From contig CADCQC010000285.1 of the NCBI GenBank assembly GCA_902803455.1, positions 1-5,221 on the forward strand: DNA of 5,221 nt, given 5' to 3'. Every line of letters begins with the position of its first letter. Position 1 is the first letter of the stretch. This stretch comes from an uncultured Prevotellaceae bacterium. Its GTDB lineage: Bacteria; Bacteroidota; Bacteroidia; Bacteroidales; Bacteroidaceae. The notes under the pieces were generated by a model. That model searched no databases. It saw only the letters and a list, made by a program, of their open reading frames with translations, and was not told where the DNA came from. This document shows, one piece after another, positions 1-5,221 of this stretch. The translations under genes and the position numbers were made by a program.

Positions 1-557
1 ACTTCGGTGGATGTCCTGCTGGCACTACCGTGAGAATCAGCAAGATCTTCTTCGAAGAGGCTGTATCGATGAGTTATGAAGATGAGGACAATCTTTGGAA
101 GGCTGTTGATGACGGGTCCATGTTTGATGCCTTTGGCTATTATTTCGCTGATAATGGTTGGAGTCCAATCTCTTTTGCTGAGGCCGTTCATAATGGGGAC
201 AGCTATGAGCTTGATCTTCCTGAGGGACTCGGCGGTTCTCAATGGCAAGGACAGTTCCATATCGATACGAAACTGAAGGCTAGTGCCAACAAACAGTATC
301 ACTTTGCATTGGTGATGGAGGCTGACAATGATTGCCCACAGGTGACGATCAAACTGACCGACTCTGGTGATGACAACTACTTCTTTGTTGAAAGAAAGGA
401 TATTCCTGCCGGAGAACCTTATCTATTTATGGCTAAAAATGTGACTTTGGCTCAAGGGAAAGATGCGGAAACCATTCGCTTATTCTTTGATTTCGGTGGT
501 TCACCTGCCAATACACATGTCAAAATCAGTAAGATCATTTTCAAAGAAGCTAATTAA
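1..557 (+). CDS. Carbohydrate-binding protein with tandem CBM4/9-like modules (3' part, start off left edge)
   Basis: The reading frame is open from base 3, so the GTG at position 30 is an internal valine and the gene starts upstream. 184 residues are visible. Residues 1-22 are the tail of one module and residues about 25-183 form a complete second module ending in nearly the same sequence (14 of 20 residues identical between residues 1-20 and 164-183). The complete module looks like a beta-sandwich of the CBM4/9 type: a FADNGW stretch (48-53), WQGQFHID (81-88), alternating strands around 98-118, and a final strand pair with FGG...KISKIIF (164-180). No catalytic motif is visible. Its place directly before a GH16 lipoprotein suggests a surface glycan-binding protein of a beta-glucan PUL, holding polysaccharide at the outer membrane. 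It could instead be the C-terminal binding part of a larger enzyme, since the N-terminus and any lipoprotein signal are missing. The coding call is firm; the CBM family assignment is moderate and rests on pattern recognition. Confidence 0.8.
   Translation, partial: FGGCPAGTTVRISKIFFEEAVSMSYEDEDNLWKAVDDGSMFDAFGYYFADNGWSPISFAEAVHNGDSYELDLPEGLGGSQWQGQFHIDTKLKASANKQYHFALVMEADNDCPQVTIKLTDSGDDNYFFVERKDIPAGEPYLFMAKNVTLAQGKDAETIRLFFDFGGSPANTHVKISKIIFKEAN
3..62 (+). repeat. Tail of first CBM-like module (repeat copy A)
   Basis: This stretch encodes residues 1-20 of the visible protein, including FGG, PA, ISKI and a final EA. It matches the segment at 492-551 in the same frame, 489 bases (163 residues) downstream. 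The repeat marks the end of a preceding module that is otherwise outside the window. Confidence 0.8.
492..551 (+). repeat. Tail of second CBM-like module (repeat copy B)
   Basis: This stretch encodes FGG...KISKI...KEA (residues 164-183), the counterpart of copy A, with 14 of 20 residues identical. Differences are mostly conservative (R/K) or change surface-type residues (C/S, G/N). This is a protein-domain duplication rather than a mobile DNA repeat. Confidence 0.8.
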
Positions 558-563
558 ATGAAA
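552..563 (+). promoter_or_regulatory. Zero-gap stop/start junction, probable translational coupling
   Basis: The stop codon TAA at 555-557 is followed at once by the ATG at 558-560. No separate promoter or Shine-Dalgarno sequence fits between the two genes; the start lies within an A/T-rich tract, as is usual in Bacteroidetes. Termination and restart by the same ribosomes would link the amounts of binding protein and GH16 enzyme. The arrangement is seen directly; coupling is inferred. Confidence 0.5.
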
Positions 564-1661
564 CAAATGATATTCATATCATCTATCATCTCTCTCGCCG
601 TGGCTCTGTGTGGCTGCGGCGGGAGCGACGATCCAGATCCTGTTCCGTCTGTGAACATCAGTGTGCAACCTGAAAGTGTGGCTTTTCCAGCTGAAGGGGG
701 AAACCGTCAAATAGAAGTCAACACCACAGGTAAGGAATGGGGGGCTTACGCTAATGCCGACTGGATAAAAGTTGAAACACAAAATAGTACGTCGCAGAAA
801 GGCTACATCTCTATAAAAGTAGATGCCAACCCCTTCACAAAAAAAAGAGAAGCTGCGGTTTCCGTGATGTCTGGTACTGCTCGAAAAAATATCATCGTGG
901 CTCAAGATGCAGCATTGGATAATGCCTACAATGCGCCTGATGGTTATTCTCTGGTATGGAATGATGAATTTAATAGTGGTTCAGAATTAAATCCCAATGA
1001 CTGGACGCATGAGGTGAAAAATGCCGGATGGGTGAACAATGAATTGCAAAATTATGTCAATCATCTTTCACCTGGTGGAAATCCGGTCACTGAGGTCAAA
1101 AACGGTCATCTCCAAATTCATTGCTTTAAAGAAAACGGAAAAATATATTCTGGCAGGGTATATGCCAAAGTCAAAGATGGATGGAAGTATGGATATATGG
1201 AGGCCAGTATCAAATTACCAAAGGGAAAGGGGACATGGCCTGCTTTCTGGATGATGCCCGTGAACTTCAAATCATGGCCTGCTGATGGAGAGATCGATAT
1301 TATGGAGGAGGTGGGATACCATCCCGATTATGTGTCGTCAAGCTTGCATGCCACCGCTCACGTTCATTCCAATAACACACAAGTCACACATGAGATGTAT
1401 TGTCAAGGTGCCGAAGGCGATTTCCATACTTATGCGATTTTGTGGACGGCCAACAACATCACGACTTATGTCGACGGTAAAGTGCAATTAACTTACGACA
1501 ACTGTGGACTTGGACGGAATGATTGGCCTTATGACGATCCATTCTACATCATCTTTAATCTTGCATGGGGAGGTAGCTGGGGAGGCGCTCAAGGCGTTGA
1601 TGAAGGTGCATTGCCGGTCACCATGGAAGTTGATTATGTGAGAGTATTCCAAAAGAAATAA
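558..1661 (+). CDS. Surface lipoprotein endo-beta-glucanase, BACON + GH16 (laminarinase / mixed-linkage glucanase type)
   Basis: This 367-residue protein has a type II signal peptide with lipobox LCGC, lipidated Cys20, followed by GGSDD. Such an acidic tract just after the cysteine fits the Bacteroidetes lipoprotein export signal for the outer cell surface. Residues about 33-118 resemble a BACON domain (PESVAFPAEGG, ADWIKV, and a closing IIVAQD strand). Residues about 128-366 are a GH16 domain: LVWNDEF (132-138), NNELQNYV (160-167), YGYMEASIKLP (211-221) and the active-site motif EIDIME (245-250). By family rules Glu245 is the nucleophile, Asp247 the assisting residue and Glu250 the acid/base. 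The extra residue in this motif is the bulged form seen in laminarinases and bacterial beta-1,3(4)-glucanases. The late NLAWGGSWGG segment (334-343) also fits that group. It should cut beta-1,3- or mixed beta-1,3/1,4-glucan internally; the exact linkage cannot be read from the sequence. The start at 558 directly abuts the previous stop; Met4 (567) is possible but would shorten the charged n-region. Confidence 0.95.
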   Translation: MKQMIFISSIISLAVALCGCGGSDDPDPVPSVNISVQPESVAFPAEGGNRQIEVNTTGKEWGAYANADWIKVETQNSTSQKGYISIKVDANPFTKKREAAVSVMSGTARKNIIVAQDAALDNAYNAPDGYSLVWNDEFNSGSELNPNDWTHEVKNAGWVNNELQNYVNHLSPGGNPVTEVKNGHLQIHCFKENGKIYSGRVYAKVKDGWKYGYMEASIKLPKGKGTWPAFWMMPVNFKSWPADGEIDIMEEVGYHPDYVSSSLHATAHVHSNNTQVTHEMYCQGAEGDFHTYAILWTANNITTYVDGKVQLTYDNCGLGRNDWPYDDPFYIIFNLAWGGSWGGAQGVDEGALPVTMEVDYVRVFQKK

Positions 1662-1692
1662 TTATCAATCCGACATTATTCATGCCGTTTGT

Positions 1693-3930
1693 ATGAAAAA
1701 GTTATTATTCACAACAATTATATGTGTAGGACTTGCTAATGCGTCTTTCGCTCAGCTGCCGATTTATCTTGATGATAATCAGCCAGTCGAAAAACGTATA
1801 GATGATGCGCTGAAAAGAATGACACTCGATGAGAAAATCGCAGTCATCCATGCACAATCGAAATTCTCTAGTCCTGGCATAAAAAGATTAGGATTCCCTG
1901 ACTTCTGGACCGATGACGGACCTCATGGAGTCAGACCGGATGTCTTGTGGGATGAGTGGGAACAAGCTGGTCAGACAAACGACTCTTGTGTGGCCTTTCC
2001 TGCGCTCACCTGCCTGGCTGCTACTTGGAATCCTCAAATGGCGCGATGGTATGGTGATTGCCTGGGAGAAGAGGCTTTATACAGAGGTAAAAACATGATT
2101 CTCGGACCTGGCGTCAACATCTATCGGACACCGCTTAATGGGCGTAACTTTGAATATATGGGTGAAGACCCGTATCTGGCATCTGCAATGGTTGTACCTT
2201 ACATCCAAGGCTTACAGTCGAAAGGTGTTGCTGCATGTGTTAAGCATTATGCGCTTAATAATGATGAGAATTACCGACATCAGGTAAATGTCATTGTTGA
2301 TGACAGGGCACTGCATGAGATTTATTTGCCTGCCTTTAAAGCTGCGGTGGTTAATGGTGGTGCTTGGGGGATTATGGGTGCCTATAACCTCTATCAAAAT
2401 CAGCACAATTGCCATAACGATATCTTACTCAACAAAATTCTCAAAAAAGATTGGGGATTTGATGGCGTGGTCGTGTCTGACTGGGGTGGATGCCATGATA
2501 CTGAACAGGCAATCACCGCTGGATTGGATATGGAGTTTGGTACATGGACCGATGGTCTGACCATGGGCAAAACCAATGCTTATGATCTTTATCATATGGC
2601 AGAGGCCTACAAAAACTTGATCAAAAGTGGTAAATATACAGAAAAAGAACTCAATGACAAGGTCAGAAGGGTGTTGAGGCTATTTTTCCGCACAACAATG
2701 AATCGGCATAAGGAATATGGATTCCTTTGCTCTGAACAGCATTATGATGTGGCTCGGAAAATCGCCGGTGAAGGTGTTGTCTTACTCCAAAACCAGCATA
2801 ATCTTTTGCCAATGCAATTGGAGGGTAAAAAGAAGGTCCTTGTCGTCGGTGAGAACGCGATCAAGATGATGACTGTTGGCGGAGGGTCTTCCTCTCTCAA
2901 GGCACAAAAAGAGATCTTGCCTCTCGATGGGCTTATGAATGTATTAAAAAACAGATATCCCCAACTCATGGTAGATTATGCAAGAGGATATGTCGGAGAT
3001 ACTGTTCAAAGTTACAATGGGGTCACCGTGGGAAGGCGGATTGCTGATTACAGACCTGCTGATGTGCTGAGCAATGAAGCTGTAGAAAAAGCACGCCTCG
3101 CTGATTACGTCATTATTTTTGGAGGACTCAACAAAAGTGATTTCCAGGATTGTGAGGGGCACGATAGACGTCAATATGATTTGCCTTACGGACAGGATGA
3201 ATTGGTTGAGGCTTTATGTAAAGTCAATTCGCATGTCGTCTGTGTCAATATTTCCGGGAATGCCGTGGCTATGCCATGGTATAAAAAGGTGGATGCCATT
3301 ATTCAAGGGTGGTATCTTGGCTCGGAGTCTGGGGAAGCGTTGGCTGATGTGCTCTTGGGAGACGTGAATCCATCTGGAAAACTGCCGTTCACTTGGCCGG
3401 TCAAATTGGAGGATGTGCCGGCACATCGCTTAGGCGCATTTCCTGGGGAATGGCGGGAAAATCACGATATCATCGATGAGGAATACAAGGAAAGCATCTT
3501 TGTGGGGTATCGTGGAGTCGATAAATGGAAAACAAAGCCGCTCTTTGCCTTCGGTCATGGACTTAGCTATACCACATTTGGTTTGGGGAAAGTGACTGCT
3601 GACAAGAAAACAATCAGAATGGGTGACAATATTTCATTCTCCGTAAGCGTTACTAATCAAGGACAGCGAGTGGGGGCTGAGGTTGTGCAACTTTATGTGA
3701 GAGATTTGAAATCTTCTCTTCCACGACCTGTAAAAGAACTGAAAGGATTTCAAAAAGTGGTTCTTCAACCCGGAGAAACCCAAACTGTGACGATCAATCT
3801 GCATACCGACGATCTGAAATTTTATGATGATTCTAAAGGTGAGTGGATTGCAGAACCTGGTGAGTTTGAAGTGCTTGTAGGTACGGCATCCGATCGCCTG
3901 TCATCGAGTGTGAGATTTACATTGAATTGA
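1693..3930 (+). CDS. Periplasmic GH3 beta-glucosidase
   Basis: This 745-residue protein is of normal length for a three-domain GH3 enzyme. A type I signal peptide (KK, hydrophobic core, cleavage probably after ASFA, before Gln21) places it in the periplasm. Residues about 36-335 form the GH3 TIM-barrel-like domain, with DDGPHGVR (74-81), KHYALNN (184-190) and the nucleophile motif VVSDWGG, where Asp263 is the expected catalytic nucleophile. Residues about 358-568 form the alpha/beta sandwich domain, with GEGVVLLQN (359-367) and CEGHDR (487-492), where Glu488 is the likely acid/base by analogy with the E-G-x-D-R motif of related enzymes. Residues about 645-743 form the C-terminal fibronectin III-like domain. 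No PA14 insertion is apparent. It should remove glucose from the non-reducing end of beta-gluco-oligosaccharides made by the neighbouring GH16 enzyme. Beta-xylosidase activity occurs elsewhere in GH3 and cannot be excluded, but the GH16 context favours glucosidase. It begins 31 bases after the GH16 stop, without a clear Shine-Dalgarno sequence. Confidence 0.93.
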   Translation: MKKLLFTTIICVGLANASFAQLPIYLDDNQPVEKRIDDALKRMTLDEKIAVIHAQSKFSSPGIKRLGFPDFWTDDGPHGVRPDVLWDEWEQAGQTNDSCVAFPALTCLAATWNPQMARWYGDCLGEEALYRGKNMILGPGVNIYRTPLNGRNFEYMGEDPYLASAMVVPYIQGLQSKGVAACVKHYALNNDENYRHQVNVIVDDRALHEIYLPAFKAAVVNGGAWGIMGAYNLYQNQHNCHNDILLNKILKKDWGFDGVVVSDWGGCHDTEQAITAGLDMEFGTWTDGLTMGKTNAYDLYHMAEAYKNLIKSGKYTEKELNDKVRRVLRLFFRTTMNRHKEYGFLCSEQHYDVARKIAGEGVVLLQNQHNLLPMQLEGKKKVLVVGENAIKMMTVGGGSSSLKAQKEILPLDGLMNVLKNRYPQLMVDYARGYVGDTVQSYNGVTVGRRIADYRPADVLSNEAVEKARLADYVIIFGGLNKSDFQDCEGHDRRQYDLPYGQDELVEALCKVNSHVVCVNISGNAVAMPWYKKVDAIIQGWYLGSESGEALADVLLGDVNPSGKLPFTWPVKLEDVPAHRLGAFPGEWRENHDIIDEEYKESIFVGYRGVDKWKTKPLFAFGHGLSYTTFGLGKVTADKKTIRMGDNISFSVSVTNQGQRVGAEVVQLYVRDLKSSLPRPVKELKGFQKVVLQPGETQTVTINLHTDDLKFYDDSKGEWIAEPGEFEVLVGTASDRLSSSVRFTLN

Positions 3931-3956
3931 AAAAGATTAATCAATAACTACTTCTG

Positions 3957-5221
3957 ATGGTTATGAAATGGTTGATATGTTTATTTTTACTGTTGTTGAC
4001 ACCTTCTATGAAAGCGGCAACTGTAGACCTCGATTCTGCATATCATTGTTTGGATCAGGCAATCAAACAGTCATCCAATTTTGTGGCTAAAAAACAGGAA
4101 GAAATCAGAAAAGTCGCAGAATTGTATAACATGGCAAATGAGCCGGTAACGAAATGGCAGTTGGCTCACCAACTTTTTCAGCATTACCGGCCATTTGTCA
4201 ATGATTCTGCCATTCATTACCTTGAACAATGCATCACTATAGCTAAAGCGATGGATAATAGGGCATTGGAGGGAAGAGTAAGAGCCGAACTGGCCTTCCA
4301 ATGTAGCAATACTGGTATGTATGATGAAGCGCTTTTTGTCCTCGATAGCATAAAAGTGGATCTGCTTGACAAAAAAGGACTTGAAGAGTATTATCATGCT
4401 TGTAACCATGTCTATGGGGAAATGGCCTTTTATGCCCGTTTTGAACCTCTTAGAAAGTTTTATAATCAAAAAGCAAGAGAGTATGAAGATTTGATGGGGA
4501 AGACGCTCGACAGTACAGATCTGAGAATGCTCCAAAGACGGGAAATGACTTTGATGGCTGAAGGTAAGTCGGATCTGTCACTGAAAGCCAATGATGAGTG
4601 GATGAGACTGGTAAAAAAAGGCAGTCATCCTTATGCGCTCACTACTTTTTATAGGTATCTGGAGTATAAAACGCTCAACGATACCACACAAATGATGTAC
4701 TGGCTCACGGAATCGGCCGTAAGTGATGTGAGAAATGCGGTGATGGATCAAGGTTCGATGTGGGAACTGGCTAATTTGCTGATGGCTCAGGGGGATATCG
4801 ACCGGGCATACCGATATATTTGTTTCGCAAGTGATTGTGCGACGCGTTTCGGTACCCGGTTAAGATTTTGGCAACTGTCTCCCATCTTGTCTGCTATTGA
4901 CAGAAAATATCAAGAATATCATGAGCATGACAGACAGAGAACACGCATCTTTATGGCTGTTTTCGTACTTCTGACGCTTGTTCTCGGTTTCATGCTATAT
5001 GCTGTCATCCGTCAGCACAAGAGGTTGAAAAAAACGCATTCCCAAATGTCAACGCTGAATGAACAGTTGTCATCGCTCAATAACCAATTGTCTGCAGCAA
5101 ATCATTATCTGAGTACGACAAATAGTGTCAAAGAGGAATATGTCGGACATTTCATGCGCCTTTGTTCCATGTATGTCGATAAAATCGACAAATACCGGAA
5201 AAAAGTGAACAAGATGGTGAA
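3957..5221 (+). CDS. Membrane-anchored TPR-type regulator, DUF6377 family (5' part, end off right edge)
   Basis: An open frame of 421 codons continues past the window end. The N-terminus has a hydrophobic signal segment (residues 4-15, with possible cleavage near Ala20). Residues about 24-325 are helix-rich with TPR-like units (for example around 84-135, with AIHYLEQCITIAKA and MYDEALFVLDSI, and WELANLLMAQGDIDRAYRYI at 269-288). Residues about 331-351 form one transmembrane helix, followed by a basic stretch (RQHKRLKK) that marks the cytoplasmic side. Residues about 357-392 are a probable coiled coil, and 393-421 (EEYVGHFM, LCSMYVDKIDKYRKKVNKM) match my memory of the conserved core of DUF6377 proteins. 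These are Bacteroidetes proteins often found in PULs and annotated as regulators, with a layout like SusR. The model is a periplasmic sugar sensor signalling to a cytoplasmic output that lies beyond the window, so DNA binding is not shown here. The start may be ATG 3957 or ATG 3963 (Met3); the second leaves a gap of 32 bases, much like the preceding junction. It lies 26 bases after the GH3 stop, probably in the same operon. Confidence 0.85.
   Translation, partial: MVMKWLICLFLLLLTPSMKAATVDLDSAYHCLDQAIKQSSNFVAKKQEEIRKVAELYNMANEPVTKWQLAHQLFQHYRPFVNDSAIHYLEQCITIAKAMDNRALEGRVRAELAFQCSNTGMYDEALFVLDSIKVDLLDKKGLEEYYHACNHVYGEMAFYARFEPLRKFYNQKAREYEDLMGKTLDSTDLRMLQRREMTLMAEGKSDLSLKANDEWMRLVKKGSHPYALTTFYRYLEYKTLNDTTQMMYWLTESAVSDVRNAVMDQGSMWELANLLMAQGDIDRAYRYICFASDCATRFGTRLRFWQLSPILSAIDRKYQEYHEHDRQRTRIFMAVFVLLTLVLGFMLYAVIRQHKRLKKTHSQMSTLNEQLSSLNNQLSAANHYLSTTNSVKEEYVGHFMRLCSMYVDKIDKYRKKVNKMV

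Noticed and set aside
30..557. A 175-residue gene starting at GTG 30
   Set aside because: The frame is open upstream to the window edge, and the nine residues before GTG match the module tail seen again at 492-518. The GTG is an internal codon of a longer gene.
579..905. A 108-residue open frame on the - strand
   Set aside because: It is antisense to the signal peptide and BACON region of the GH16 gene, is rich in Arg, His, Ser and Phe as is common in shadow frames, and has no recognisable motif.
1662..1692. Possible terminator or promoter between the GH16 and GH3 genes
   Set aside because: The 31 bases contain no stem-loop with a T tract and no paired TTTG / TAnnTTTG elements, so read-through from the upstream gene is the simpler view.
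3935..3942. Palindrome GATTAATC after the GH3 stop, as an operator or terminator
   Set aside because: Eight bases with no loop and no GC-rich stem followed by a T tract cannot form a terminator, and a single short A/T-rich palindrome is expected by chance.
3949..3956. TACTTCTG as a possible Bacteroidetes -7 promoter element (TAnnTTTG) for the regulator gene
   Set aside because: It has one mismatch, there is no convincing -33 TTTG at the right distance, and it touches the ATG, so a transcript would start inside the gene. It could only serve a leaderless transcript from Met3, for which there is no evidence.
4071..4535. A 154-residue open frame on the - strand
   Set aside because: It lies fully inside the + strand DUF6377 gene, whose protein has clear signal, TPR-like and transmembrane features. 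The antisense translation shows no recognisable domain.

Overview
The window looks like part of a polysaccharide utilisation locus (PUL) from a member of the Bacteroidales, most likely Prevotella or a close relative. The evidence is a BACON domain fused to a glycosidase, a lipoprotein signal followed by Gly/Ser/Asp residues (the Bacteroidetes surface-export pattern), a membrane regulator of the DUF6377 type, the lack of clear Shine-Dalgarno sequences, and moderate GC content. The genus is inferred from gene content and style; no phylogenetic marker is present.

Layout: four genes lie on the + strand and fill almost the whole window. (1) Positions 1-557 hold the 3' end of a secreted carbohydrate-binding protein with at least two tandem CBM4/9-like modules; its start is off the left edge. 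(2) Positions 558-1661 encode a surface lipoprotein with a BACON domain and a GH16 endo-beta-glucanase domain, beginning on the base after the previous stop codon. (3) Positions 1693-3930 encode a periplasmic GH3 beta-glucosidase with a type I signal peptide. (4) Positions 3957-5221 encode the N-terminal 421 residues of a membrane-anchored TPR/DUF6377 regulator that runs off the right edge. Gaps between genes are 0, 31 and 26 bases, with no terminator-like hairpin, so the set looks like one operon.

How the genes work together (inference from family knowledge): the binding protein captures a beta-glucan at the cell surface. The GH16 enzyme, anchored in the outer membrane, cuts it into oligosaccharides; laminarin-type beta-1,3-glucan or mixed-linkage beta-1,3/1,4-glucan are the best candidates. 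A SusC/SusD pair, not seen here but expected upstream, would import the products. The GH3 enzyme would release glucose in the periplasm, and the DUF6377 protein probably senses an oligosaccharide there and controls the locus. The enzymes belong to well-known families. The least understood component is the regulator, which occupies the place where many beta-glucan PULs carry a hybrid two-component system.
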